Origin: Gemmatimonadales bacterium | GTDB lineage: Bacteria; Gemmatimonadota; Gemmatimonadetes; Palauibacterales; Palauibacteraceae | Assembly (NCBI GenBank): GCA_009840115.1 | Contig: VXOJ01000007.1 | Coordinates: forward strand, 62,001 to 126,000 | DNA length: 64,000 bases | Direction of reading: 5' to 3' | In this document: piece by piece, positions 42,271 to 51,287 of the stretch | Layout of the letters: each line of letters starts with the position of its first letter | How positions within the stretch are numbered: position 1 is the first letter of the stretch | Program-made: the position numbers and the translations under genes | Notes under the pieces: generated by a model | Database searches by the model: none | What the model was told of the DNA's origin: nothing | Seen by the model: only the letters and a program-made list of their open reading frames with translations

Positions 42271-43647
42271 TCAGGCGCCGGCGATCGCCGCGCCGAGCCA
42301 CGCCGCGACGCCCGACAGCGGCACGCGCGTCTGCTCGAGCGAATCCCGGTCGCGCACCGTACACGTCCCGTCCTCGACCGTCTGGCCATCGATCGTGAGA
42401 CAGAACGGCGTCCCCGCCTCGTCCTGCCGCCGGTATCGCCGGCCGATCGACCCCGCAATGTCGTGGAACACGTTGAACGTGCCGCGCAGATCGTCCGCCA
42501 GCTTCTCGGAGATCTCCGGCATCCCGTCCTTCTTCACGAGCGGGAAGACCGCCGCCTGGTAGGGCGCGAGCGACGGCTTGAGCCGCAGCACTACGCGCTT
42601 CTGGCCTCCGACCTCCTCTTCATCGTAGGCATCCGCGAGCACGACCAGGAGGGTACGGCTGAGGCCCGCCGAGGTCTCGATCACGTACGGCACGTACTTC
42701 CGGTTCGCGGGTTGGTCGAAGTACTCCAGCTTCTTCCCGGAGTGTTCCTGGTGACGCCCGAGGTCGTAGTCCGTCCGGTTGTGGATTCCCTCGAACTCCT
42801 GCCACCCGAACGGGAACCGGTACTGGATGTCCGACGCGTCCTTGCAGTAGTGCGCCAGCTCGTCAGGGCCGTGCCGGTGGAAGCGCAGCCGCTCCGGCCG
42901 GATGCCCAGCGTCTCGACCCACGCCATGCGGCGCGTCTTCCACGTCTCGAACCACTCGTCCTCCGTCCCGGGCGCGACGAAGAACTGCATCTCCATCTGC
43001 TCGAATTCGCGCGTGCGGAAGATGAAATTCCCCGGCGTGATTTCGTTCCGGAACGCCTTCCCCACCTGCGCGATCCCGAACGGAACCTTCTGGCGCACGG
43101 ATTCCTGCACGTTCCGGAAGTTGACGAAGATCCCCTGCGCCGTCTCCGGCCGCAGGTAGACGGTCGACGCCTCGTCCTCAACCACCCCCATGAACGTCTT
43201 GAACATGAGGTTGAACTGGCGCGGGTCGGTCCACTCGCCGGTCGTCCCGCACACCCCGCACTGCTGGGCTTCGGGCTCGCCCGCCTCCAGCCGCGGCAGG
43301 TCGTCCGCGCGGAAGCGGCGGTGGCAACTCCGGCACTCGACGAGCGGGTCCGTGAAGGCGCCGACGTGCCCGCTCGCGACCCACACCTCGGGGTTCATGA
43401 GGATGCCCGCGTCGAGCCCGACGATGTTCGGGTGGCGGTAGACCATCTCGCGCCACCACAGATCCTGGATGCGGTTCTTGAGTTCGATGCCGAGCGGCCC
43501 GTAATCGTACACCGACCCGACGCCTCCGTAGATCTCGGAGGACTGGAAGATGAACCCGCGCCGCTTGGCGAGGGACACGAGCTTGTCCATCAGGCCGGGC
43601 GGATGGCCCGAATCGGCGGCGGAATCCGTGTTCGTGTTGTCGGCCAT
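42271..43647 (-). CDS. glyQS: Glycine--tRNA ligase, single-chain type
   Basis: Class II aminoacyl-tRNA synthetase of 458 residues charging tRNA-Gly (homodimeric, eukaryotic-like form). Motif 1 region and IQDLWWREMVYRH are present, motif 2 is FRNEITPGNFIFRTREFEQME, motif 3 region is LPYQAAVFPLV-type near the anticodon domain, and a Cys4 zinc-binding loop is present (CRSCHRR ... CGVC). The ATG at 43647 is chosen; a longer upstream open frame is not used. No tRNA-Gly gene lies in the window. Confidence 0.96.
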   Translation of the reverse strand: MADNTNTDSAADSGHPPGLMDKLVSLAKRRGFIFQSSEIYGGVGSVYDYGPLGIELKNRIQDLWWREMVYRHPNIVGLDAGILMNPEVWVASGHVGAFTDPLVECRSCHRRFRADDLPRLEAGEPEAQQCGVCGTTGEWTDPRQFNLMFKTFMGVVEDEASTVYLRPETAQGIFVNFRNVQESVRQKVPFGIAQVGKAFRNEITPGNFIFRTREFEQMEMQFFVAPGTEDEWFETWKTRRMAWVETLGIRPERLRFHRHGPDELAHYCKDASDIQYRFPFGWQEFEGIHNRTDYDLGRHQEHSGKKLEYFDQPANRKYVPYVIETSAGLSRTLLVVLADAYDEEEVGGQKRVVLRLKPSLAPYQAAVFPLVKKDGMPEISEKLADDLRGTFNVFHDIAGSIGRRYRRQDEAGTPFCLTIDGQTVEDGTCTVRDRDSLEQTRVPLSGVAAWLGAAIAGA

Positions 43648-43893
43648 GGATATCTTCGGCAGCCGCTCGCGCCTGGCGCGGCGGCGGAATCGGCTGGAAT
43701 CACCGGAGCCTCGGTATTGTGGCAGGGACTCCGGCCGTGAGCGCGGCAACGATAGCCGCCGCCGGCAAAGGGGAGCAACCACTTGTCGCTGGCGGTCCGA
43801 CACGCGGGAAACGAGATTCGGGCCGGCGCGGGCGTGGCGCATATCTCCGTCGCGGCGCGCATCCCCGACGAGACGAGAGGAACGGCGGAACAG
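43648..43893. other. Divergent intergenic region between glyQS and ferritin genes
   Basis: No gene, RNA or clear operator is seen. The ferritin frame is open from a TTG at 43783, but the start is placed at 43894 because the homology to ferritins begins there. A promoter for each gene is expected but no motif stands out. Confidence 0.4.
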
Positions 43894-44409
43894 ATGATCG
43901 GCACCACGATGCAGGCGGCGCTCAACGAGCAGATCACGCAGGAGCTGTACGCGAGCCAGGTCTACCTGTCCATGTGCGCGCACTTCGAGGACGAGGGGCT
44001 TCCGGGCTTCGCGCACTGGATGCGCGCGCAGGCCGAGGAGGAGCGGGCGCACGCGCTTCGCATCTTCGACTTCATCCACGATCGCGAAGGACGGGTGTCG
44101 CTGGGCGCGATCGATGCCCCGCCTTCGGAGTTCGGCACGCCGCTGGAGGTGTTCGAGAAGGCGCTCGGGCACGAGCGGAAGGTGTCCGGGATGATCGGCG
44201 ACCTCTATCGCCTCGCGATGGACGAGGCGGACTATCCGGCCCAGGTCATGCTGCAGTGGTTCGTCAACGAGCAGGTCGAAGAGGAGAAGACGATCTCCGA
44301 CATCGTCGACCGGCTGCGGCTCGCGGGCGACGACAAGTCGGCCCTGCTCATGCTCGAGACCGAACTGGGCCAACGGACGGGCGACCCGGAGGCCGACCCG
44401 GCCGGTTAG
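43894..44409 (+). CDS. ftnA: Ferritin
   Basis: Non-haem ferritin of 171 residues that stores iron in a 24-mer. Four-helix core is clear: MQAALNEQITQELYASQVYLSMCAHFEDEGLPGFAHWMRAQAEEERAHALRIFDFI with the ferroxidase Glu/Glu/His ligands (E in ITQELYA, EEERAHA). The later helix has VEEEKTISDIV with Glu. It differs from Dps. The gene ends tail to tail with the D-aminoacylase gene, overlapping by four bases. Ferritin upkeep fits the metal theme of the multicopper/ZIP operon. Confidence 0.94.
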   Translation: MIGTTMQAALNEQITQELYASQVYLSMCAHFEDEGLPGFAHWMRAQAEEERAHALRIFDFIHDREGRVSLGAIDAPPSEFGTPLEVFEKALGHERKVSGMIGDLYRLAMDEADYPAQVMLQWFVNEQVEEEKTISDIVDRLRLAGDDKSALLMLETELGQRTGDPEADPAG

Positions 44410-46088
44410 CCGCGGGTTTCGGTGAGGTGGCGGGCGGGGCCCTTCAGCACCTGGCCCGGCTTCGCTCCGGTGACGGAGCCGTCGAGGATGACGGGGACGC
44501 CGTTCACGATCACGTGGTGGATGCCGACCGAGTAGCGGTGCGGGTCCACGTAGTCGGCCTGGTCGATGATGCGGTCGGCGTCGAAGACGGTGATGTCCGC
44601 CCACATGCCCGGCGCGATCCGGCCGCGCTCGGACTGGCCGATCTCGTCCGTCGACATCGAGGTCATCTTCCGGATCGCCTCCTCCAGCGTGAGCACGCCC
44701 ATCTCCCGCACGTAGCGCCCGAGGATGCGGGGAAACGTTCCGTAGCTCCGCGGGTGCGGGAAGCCGAGCCCGTAGCCGACCGGGTCGCCGTCCGTCTCGA
44801 ACATCGCCTGCGGGTGCCGCATAATGCGGATGACATCCGCCTCGTCCATGAAGTGGTAGATGGCGCTGAACCCGCCCGCCAACTGGAGTTCGATCGCGAG
44901 TTGGACGCCGGTGGCGTCGTTGTTCGGGAGCCCCCGGTCCGCGGCGAGGTCCGACATCCGTCTCCCGTTGTATTCGGGGAAGGCGCGGAGCGTGCGGAAC
45001 TGGATGCGTGAGAGGTCTCCACCCGTCCAGTCGCGGCGCATCCACTCCCTGATCTCCGGCTCCATCCGCGCCCGCGTCTCGGGGTCCGTGACACGGACCC
45101 GGAACGAGTCGATGCCGCCCGCCAGCACCCACTGCGGGAAGAGCACGCCGGAGCCCGTGCTTCCCGCCGTGTATGGGTAGACGTCGACCTTTACGTCGAT
45201 GCCCGCGGCGCGCGCGGAGTCCACGAGCGCGAGCGACTGGACCGTCTTCCCCCAGCTATCCACCCCCATCGCCTTGAAGTGGTTGATGTGGACGGGCAAC
45301 CCGCCCTCGGCGCCGATGCGGATCGCCTCGCGCACGGCCGGCAGCAGCCCGCGCGCCTCGTCCCGCATGTGGGTGTAGTAGATGCCGCCGTATTCCGCCG
45401 CGACCTTCGCCAGCTCGATGACCTCCTCGGTCTCCGCGTAGTTCGCCGGGACGTAGAGGAGTCCGGTCGCGAGCCCGAGCGCGCCGTCCTCCATCGCCTC
45501 GCGCACGAGGTCGCGCATCTCGTCGAGTTCCTCCGGCGTCGGCGCGCGGTCCTCCATCCCGAGCACCTGCTCGCGGGTCCAGGTGTGGCCCGCGAAGAAG
45601 CCGATGTTGGGGGCGACCTCGAGATCGTCGATGTAGTCGCGCAGCGGGTACGGCTGGTCGCCGCTGTGAAGCGAGGGAAGGATGGTCGTGATGCCCTGGC
45701 GAATGAAGTTCTCGGCCAGCGGCCGCCGGTGGACCTGGTTCTGGACGTGGTTGTGGTGGTCGACGAACCCCGGGGAGACGATAAGGCCGGAGGCGTTGAT
45801 CTCCTCGGCCCCCTGCCCGGAGAGCCCGCCGTCGCGCGCGACCTCGACCACCCGGCCATCGCGGATGCCGACATCGGCCGTGAAGCGGTCGGCCCCCGTC
45901 CCGTCGACAACGGTTCCGCCGACGATCACGAGGTCGTACGGAGCGCCGCCGGTGCGGGTCGTCGCGCCGTCGTCCGCCGACTCGGGCCCCACGCCGCAAG
46001 CGGCGAGGACCAGCGCGGCCGCAAGTGCCGGGGCCGGCCCCGGAAGGGTCGGCCGCCCCGGGACCCGCGCCGCCGCGGCCCCGCGCAT
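44406..46088 (-). CDS. N-acyl-D-amino-acid deacylase family lipoprotein
   Basis: Amidohydrolase-fold enzyme of 560 residues. After a lipobox (LVLAAC) the composite beta domain reads IVGGTVVDGTGADRFTADVGIRDGRV. The metal-binding loop is SPGFVDHHNHVQ, later ligands are in THMRDEARG and VHINHFKAMG, and a late Asp lies in the catalytic region. This family hydrolyses N-acyl-D-amino acids or related amides; here it would act at the outer face of the membrane. The ATG overlaps the stop of the next amidohydrolase gene by one base. Confidence 0.88.
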   Translation of the reverse strand: MRGAAAARVPGRPTLPGPAPALAAALVLAACGVGPESADDGATTRTGGAPYDLVIVGGTVVDGTGADRFTADVGIRDGRVVEVARDGGLSGQGAEEINASGLIVSPGFVDHHNHVQNQVHRRPLAENFIRQGITTILPSLHSGDQPYPLRDYIDDLEVAPNIGFFAGHTWTREQVLGMEDRAPTPEELDEMRDLVREAMEDGALGLATGLLYVPANYAETEEVIELAKVAAEYGGIYYTHMRDEARGLLPAVREAIRIGAEGGLPVHINHFKAMGVDSWGKTVQSLALVDSARAAGIDVKVDVYPYTAGSTGSGVLFPQWVLAGGIDSFRVRVTDPETRARMEPEIREWMRRDWTGGDLSRIQFRTLRAFPEYNGRRMSDLAADRGLPNNDATGVQLAIELQLAGGFSAIYHFMDEADVIRIMRHPQAMFETDGDPVGYGLGFPHPRSYGTFPRILGRYVREMGVLTLEEAIRKMTSMSTDEIGQSERGRIAPGMWADITVFDADRIIDQADYVDPHRYSVGIHHVIVNGVPVILDGSVTGAKPGQVLKGPARHLTETRG

Positions 46089-47491
46089 CACCGCCCGCTC
46101 GTGCTGGTCCGCGCGCTCTCCATCTCCCACACCGGCACCCCGTCGCGCTTGTAGACGATCCCGTCCTTGATCACGTCGGTCACGTAGCCTAGCACGTTGA
46201 TGTCGAACAGCGGGTTGCCGTCCACGACGATGATGTCCGCGAGCTTGCCGGGCTCGATGGTCCCCGTCTCGCGGAGCCCGAGCACTTCCGCCGCAACCTT
46301 GGTGGCCGACGAAATCGCCTCGATCTCCGTCATCCCCATGTCGACGAGCGCCGACACCTCACGCCACGCCGACTCCGCGTGGAAGTTGAGGGGTGACCCG
46401 GTGTCCGTGCCCATCGCCATCAGGGCGTCCGCATCGATGAACTGGCGCGACGCCCGCTCGCTGTTCCGTATCTGCCGCGGCGTGCTGCGGAAGTAGGATT
46501 TCCGCCAGAAGTCGTCCTTCGTGTAGGAGCTCAGTACCTGCTCCCGGATCGGCTCGGGGAAGCTGTTGATGATGTCCGGATCCCAGAGCCGTTCCGGGAA
46601 TTCGAGCGTGGCGGGATAGACCCAGATCCGATGCGAGATCGTCTGTACGACCGGGATCCCCTCCATCGCGATGTAGTCGACGAGTTCCTGCGAGTAGGCG
46701 GGTACGCTGCCGCCCGAGCCCGCGTGCTGAAGCACGTCGCAGCCGCCGCGGATCGCGCCCCACACGACCTCCTCCTCGTAGACGTGGCAGTGGATGGGGA
46801 CGCCCGCCGGACCCGCCACGGCCTTGATCGCCCGCATGTCCTCCTCGGTCGTGCCGATCCACGTCTTGATCACGTCGACTCCCGCATCGATCAGCATCCG
46901 CGTCCGCTCCGCCGCCTCTTCAGGCGTGCGGTGCAGGACACGGAGTTCATCCGGGAGGAAGTTCCACGCGTAGCGCGTGACCCAGGGGCCGCTGACGAGG
47001 AGGCGCGGACCCGGCACCTCGTTGCGGTTCACGCGGTCGCGGAAGGCGAGGCTCGACATCGGCGCCGCGAGGTCGACCCCCGCGGTCACACCGGCCGCGA
47101 GCAACTGCTTGGCGGACGTCTCGTACACGAGGTCGTCGTTCCCCTCGAACCAGGGGAACCAGTCGGCGTACTCGCCGTGTCCGAGAATCATGATGTGCAC
47201 GTGCGCGTCGACCATCCCGGGCATCATCGTCTTGCCCCGGGTGTCGATGACCTCCGCGTCCGGCGGGATCTCGATCTCGGCCGCGGGCCCCACGGCAACG
47301 ATCCGGTTCCCCTCGATGACGACGGTCGCATGATGGATCGGAGGCACCTCGTATCCGTCCAGCAGCTGGCCTCCGACCAGCGCGATCGTCCCTTCCTGGG
47401 CGGTGGCGTGCGGGACCGCGAGGAGCGCGGCGAAGATCGTGAGCGCGAGAACCCCGGTGATACGGGCGGAGCGGCGGGCGGAAACCATCAT
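46088..47491 (-). CDS. Secreted metal-dependent amidohydrolase (imidazolonepropionase-like)
   Basis: Exported amidohydrolase of 467 residues with a Sec signal ending near HATAQ. Metal ligands and catalytic residues are seen in MVDAHVHIMILG, VIKTWIGTTEEDM (Lys), HCHVYEEEV, LQHAGSGG and AMGTDTGSP. This type cleaves cyclic amides or dipeptide-like imides. It is coupled to the D-aminoacylase gene (TGATG). An AGGAGG lies just before the ATG. Together they suggest degradation of D-amino acid or cyclic peptide material. Confidence 0.87.
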   Translation of the reverse strand: MMVSARRSARITGVLALTIFAALLAVPHATAQEGTIALVGGQLLDGYEVPPIHHATVVIEGNRIVAVGPAAEIEIPPDAEVIDTRGKTMMPGMVDAHVHIMILGHGEYADWFPWFEGNDDLVYETSAKQLLAAGVTAGVDLAAPMSSLAFRDRVNRNEVPGPRLLVSGPWVTRYAWNFLPDELRVLHRTPEEAAERTRMLIDAGVDVIKTWIGTTEEDMRAIKAVAGPAGVPIHCHVYEEEVVWGAIRGGCDVLQHAGSGGSVPAYSQELVDYIAMEGIPVVQTISHRIWVYPATLEFPERLWDPDIINSFPEPIREQVLSSYTKDDFWRKSYFRSTPRQIRNSERASRQFIDADALMAMGTDTGSPLNFHAESAWREVSALVDMGMTEIEAISSATKVAAEVLGLRETGTIEPGKLADIIVVDGNPLFDINVLGYVTDVIKDGIVYKRDGVPVWEMESARTSTSGR

Positions 47492-47700
47492 ATCCTCCTC
47501 TGCCTTGCGCGGGCTGAGTCGCTGAGCCCGTCAAACGTGCGGTGCGCACTGACAGGGCGGCAATGGCGGAGGATGGTACGCAGACGTTCCCGCGGGAACG
47601 TCCGACCGAATGCGATTCGGTCGCCCGCCTTGAGATCGAGCCGCTCCCGGATGGGCTTCGGCAGCGTGACCTGGCCCTTGCCGCGTCTTGCGTGTGCCAT
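47488..47700 (-). pseudogene. Remnant of AbrB/MazE-type DNA-binding antitoxin
   Basis: The first 30 residues from the ATG at 47700 read RRGKGQVTLPKPIRERLDLKAGDRIAFG, a clear swapped-hairpin AbrB/SpoVT domain start. After that the frame loses homology exactly where a 20-bp palindrome lies (47583-47602) and ends in random-looking residues after 70 codons. Normal members continue with another hydrophobic strand. No toxin gene is adjacent, as the upstream neighbour is the divergent S9 peptidase. It is probably a decayed antitoxin gene; a short intact regulator is possible. Confidence 0.5.
47583..47602. promoter_or_regulatory. Perfect 20-bp palindrome between divergent genes
   Basis: GACGTTCCCGCGGGAACGTC is a perfect palindrome in the gap between the leftward amidohydrolase (start 47491) and the rightward S9 peptidase (start 47788). 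It could be an operator shared by both, or part of the decayed AbrB gene. Its regulator is unknown. Confidence 0.4.
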
Positions 47701-47787
47701 GGGGGGTTCGGACTATTTCCGGGCACGACAACAGGTCGTCCCGATCACCGGTTCGGGCGACCTCGGTCATCAGCTGGAGCGTCTACA

Positions 47788-50256
47788 ATGCGACACGACT
47801 ACAGTCCCCGAGTCCTCCGACTCTCCCTCTCCTTCGCGTTTCTCCTCGCCGCGGCCGCGACGGATGCCGCCGCGCAGGAGGGTGCGGACGGATACCAGAC
47901 GCCGGCCGCCGAACTCGCCGCGCTCGTCGATGCCCCGGCGACGCCGGGGATCAGCCTGAGCCCCGACGAATCGGTGATGCTGCTCACGATGCGGCCCAGC
48001 CTGCCGTCGATCGCCGAGGTGGCGGCGCCGGAACTGCGGATCGCCGGTCTGCGCATCAACCCGCGCACGAACGGCCCCAGCCGCGCGCGGCCCTCGAACG
48101 GTCTCGGGCTTCGCACGCTCGACGGGGAAGAGCGCGCCGTGACCGGGCTGCCGGCGAACCCGCGCATCCGCAACACGCGCTGGTCGCCGAACGGTAGCAC
48201 GGTGGCGTTCACGCACGACACCGACTCGGCCGTGCAGCTCTGGATACTCGACGTCCCCTCCGCGGCGGCGCGGCGGCTGTCGGACCTCGACCTCGTGAAC
48301 GTGGGCTTCGGGGCCCCGTTCAACTGGTCGCCGGAAGGGGACTTTCTCTACGCCATGGCGGTGCCGCCGGGCCGCGGCCCGGCGCCCGCGGAGCCGATGG
48401 TGCCGACGGCGCCCATGATCGAGGAGACGTCGGGGGAGGCGGCGCCCGCCCGCACATATCAGGATCTGCTGCAGGACCAGCACGATGAGGCGCTCTACGA
48501 GTACTACTCGACGGCGCAGCTGGCCCGCGTCGGCCTCGACGGGTCGGTGGCCATGGTCGGCGATCCGTCGATCTTTTCGGGCGCCTCGCCGTCGCCGGAT
48601 GGCGAGCACCTGCTCGTGCAGACAACGCACCGGCCGTACTCGTACCAGGTGCCGGCCTCCCGCTTCCCGCGCACGATCGAGGTGTGGGACGCGCAGGGGA
48701 ACGTGGTGCACCAGGTCGCGGAACTCCCGCTCCAGGACGGCGTCCCCACGTCGTTCGGATCGGTGCCGACGGGCGTGCGGTCGATCTCGTGGCGCGCCGA
48801 CGCGGACGCGACGCTGTACTGGACGGAGGCGCAGGACGGCGGCGACGCCCTCGCCGAGGCGGACATCCGCGACCGGGTGTTCATGCACGCGGCGCCCTTC
48901 TCCGGCGAGCCCGTCGCGATCGCGGATCTCCCGCTCCGTTACGGCGGCGTGATTTGGGCGGAGGAGGGATTCGCCTTCGTGAACGAGAACTGGTTCTCCA
49001 CCCGCCAGCAGCGCACCTACCGGATCGATCCGGACGCGCCGGGCGAGATGGAGCTGATCTTCGACCTGCAGACGGAGGACCGGTACAACGACCCGGGCTT
49101 CCCGATGTTCACGATGAACGCGCGCGGCCAGGGCGTCCTCATGACCGCCGACGGAGGGTCTTCAATCTACCTGGCGGGGCAGGGCGCTTCGCCCGAGGGC
49201 AACCGTCCCTTCCTCAGAAAGCGGAACCTCGACACGGGCGAGGAAGAGGAGCTGTTCCGCTCCGAGGCGCCCTACTACGAGGGGGTGGTCACGCTCCTCG
49301 AGGACGGGCGGCTGATGACGCGGCGGGAGTCGGTGGATGAGCCCCCGAACTACTTCCTGCGCGACCTCGAGCGAGGGACGATCAGCGCGGTGACCGAATT
49401 CCCGCACCCGTACCCGCAGTTCGCCGGCATCCGCAAGGAAGCGATCCAGTACGAGCGCGGGGACGGCATCCCGCTCTCGGCCACGCTCTACCTGCCGGCG
49501 GACTATGACCAGGAGCGCGACGGTCCGCTCCCGACCTTCGTGTGGGCCTATCCGACCGAGTTCAAGAGCGCGGCGGCGGCCGGCCAGCGGCGCGACTCGC
49601 CCTACCAGTTCACGCGGATCCCCTACGGCGGCGCCGTGCCGTACGTGACCCGGGGTTATGCGGTGCTCGACAACGCGTCGATGCCGGTCATCGGCGAGGG
49701 CGACGCGGAACCCAACGACACCTTCCGCCAGCAGTTGGTGGCGAACGCCCAGGCGGCGGTCGACGAGGGTGTGCGGCGCGGGGTCGTGGATCCGGACCGG
49801 GTCGGCGTCGGCGGACACTCCTACGGCGCCTTCATGACCGGCAACCTGCTCGCGCACTCCGACATCTTCCGGGCCGGCGTGGCGCGCAGCGGCGCGTACA
49901 ACCGTACCCTGACGCCGTTCGGCTTCCAGCGGGAACAGCGGCTCTTCTGGGAGGACCCGGACCTCTACCTGTACATGTCGCCCTTCATGCACGCCGACAA
50001 GGTGAACGAGCCCATCCTCATCATCCACGGCGAGGACGACAACAACTCCGGCACCTTCCCCATCCAGTCTCGCCGCTTCTACGCGGCGCTCAAGGGGCTG
50101 GGCGCGACGGCGCGGCTCGTCTTCCTGCCGGCCGAGAGCCACGGCTACGCGGCGCGCGAGTCGGTGCTGCACGTCCTGTGGGAGACCGACCGCTGGCTCG
50201 AGATGCACGTGAAGCCGGCGAAGCCCGTTACGACGACGGACGACGCGGGAAGCTGA
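47788..50256 (+). CDS. Secreted S9-family prolyl oligopeptidase-like peptidase
   Basis: Exported serine peptidase of 822 residues. A Sec signal ends near DAAAQE. An N-terminal beta-propeller (residues about 40-540, with WSPNG and SPDGEHL blade motifs) is followed by an alpha/beta hydrolase domain. The Ser is in VGVGGHSYGAFMTG, Asp in IIHGEDDNNSG and His in PAESHGYAARE. A peptidase of the glutamyl- or acylaminoacyl-peptidase branch is likely. The ATG at 47788 begins the signal; the frame upstream is not used. The next gene overlaps or touches its stop. Confidence 0.92.
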   Translation: MRHDYSPRVLRLSLSFAFLLAAAATDAAAQEGADGYQTPAAELAALVDAPATPGISLSPDESVMLLTMRPSLPSIAEVAAPELRIAGLRINPRTNGPSRARPSNGLGLRTLDGEERAVTGLPANPRIRNTRWSPNGSTVAFTHDTDSAVQLWILDVPSAAARRLSDLDLVNVGFGAPFNWSPEGDFLYAMAVPPGRGPAPAEPMVPTAPMIEETSGEAAPARTYQDLLQDQHDEALYEYYSTAQLARVGLDGSVAMVGDPSIFSGASPSPDGEHLLVQTTHRPYSYQVPASRFPRTIEVWDAQGNVVHQVAELPLQDGVPTSFGSVPTGVRSISWRADADATLYWTEAQDGGDALAEADIRDRVFMHAAPFSGEPVAIADLPLRYGGVIWAEEGFAFVNENWFSTRQQRTYRIDPDAPGEMELIFDLQTEDRYNDPGFPMFTMNARGQGVLMTADGGSSIYLAGQGASPEGNRPFLRKRNLDTGEEEELFRSEAPYYEGVVTLLEDGRLMTRRESVDEPPNYFLRDLERGTISAVTEFPHPYPQFAGIRKEAIQYERGDGIPLSATLYLPADYDQERDGPLPTFVWAYPTEFKSAAAAGQRRDSPYQFTRIPYGGAVPYVTRGYAVLDNASMPVIGEGDAEPNDTFRQQLVANAQAAVDEGVRRGVVDPDRVGVGGHSYGAFMTGNLLAHSDIFRAGVARSGAYNRTLTPFGFQREQRLFWEDPDLYLYMSPFMHADKVNEPILIIHGEDDNNSGTFPIQSRRFYAALKGLGATARLVFLPAESHGYAARESVLHVLWETDRWLEMHVKPAKPVTTTDDAGS

Positions 50257-51047
50257 GCGCCGCCGCCGAAGTCCCGCTCCTGGTCGAGGCGGAGGGTCCC
50301 GTCCGGATCCTCCGCCTCAACCGTCCCCGCCGTCTCAACGCCGTCAGCCTCCCCATGTACGAGGCGCTGGAAGCCGAACTCGCGCGCATCGGAGCGGACT
50401 TCGAGACGCGCGTCGTCGTCGTGACCGGGACGGGGCGGGGATTCTGCTCCGGGGCGGACCTCAAGGCGCACCGCGACCACGAGGCGTCGATGGCGGAGCG
50501 CCACGCCTACATCGAGACGAGCCAGCGCGTGTTCCGCGCGATCCAGACGCTGCCGCAACCCGTGGTCGCGGCGGTGAACGGACACGCGATCGGGGCGGGC
50601 TGCGAACTCGCCCTCTCGTGCGACTTCGTCATCGTGGCGGAGGAGGCGAAGCTGCGCATGCCGGAGGTCGCGCTGGGGACGTTCATCGGCGGCGGCACGG
50701 CCTACACGCTGCGCCGGCGCGTGGGACACGCGCGCGCGGCCGAACTGATCCTCCTGGGGCGCTACTTCACCCCTGAGGAGGCCGGCGCGTGGGGGCTGGC
50801 GAACGAGGTGCTCCCCGCGGAGGAGGTCCTCCCCGCCGCGCTCGATCTCGCCGGCCGGCTGGCCCGCAACGCCCCGATCTCGATGCGCCTCGCCAAGCGC
50901 CTGCTCGACCGCGCGGAATCCGTCGATCCGGAGGAGGCGCTGCGCCTGGAGGCCGAGGCGCTCTTCACCTGCATGGCCTCAGAGGACTGGCGCGAGGGCC
51001 TGGAGGCCTTCGCCGAGAAGCGCGCCCCCGTTTACCGCGGCCGCTAG
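50253..51047 (+). CDS. Enoyl-CoA hydratase/isomerase family protein, start unclear
   Basis: Crotonase-fold protein. The domain begins at about LSAAAEVPLLVEAEG and shows GTGRGFCSGADLKAHR (CoA site), NGHAIGAGCELALSCD with an oxyanion hole, and RMPEVALGTFIGGGTAYTL with the second catalytic Glu. It hydrates enoyl-CoA or related substrates in fatty or branched acid breakdown. No ATG, GTG or TTG is present between the GTG at 50178 (deep in the peptidase gene) and this region. The CTG at 50253 overlaps the peptidase stop (CTGA) with GGGAAG upstream, so I place the start there with low certainty. Confidence 0.7.
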   Translation: MSAAAEVPLLVEAEGPVRILRLNRPRRLNAVSLPMYEALEAELARIGADFETRVVVVTGTGRGFCSGADLKAHRDHEASMAERHAYIETSQRVFRAIQTLPQPVVAAVNGHAIGAGCELALSCDFVIVAEEAKLRMPEVALGTFIGGGTAYTLRRRVGHARAAELILLGRYFTPEEAGAWGLANEVLPAEEVLPAALDLAGRLARNAPISMRLAKRLLDRAESVDPEEALRLEAEALFTCMASEDWREGLEAFAEKRAPVYRGR

Positions 51048-51287
51048 CGGCTCCGCCTACTTGGCGGTTCGCTTCCGCAGCGGGGGGTCTCCCAGCCCCA
51101 TGGCTTCGAAGTAGCCTTCGAGCCGAGCCAGACGCTCCTTATTACAGGATGGCGGAGCCGGTCAACGGAGACTCATCACGTTGCCGGCCGCTTCTGTCGC
51201 GCGGCCCCCCGGTGCGATAGGGTTGCCGAGTCGGCGGACGGCGGCGGCGTTCGCGGGCGCACTCAAGAGAAAAAGGGAGACAGGAAG
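51048..51287. other. Intergenic region with possible gene fragment on the minus strand
   Basis: No intact gene is seen. On the minus strand a short open stretch (51145 to 51059) reads NKERLARLEGYFEAMGLG and ends in a stop, like the tail of a lost gene. The rest, up to the selenoprotein start, shows no hairpin with T run. A purine-rich stretch with AGGAAG lies before the ATG at 51288. Confidence 0.3.
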
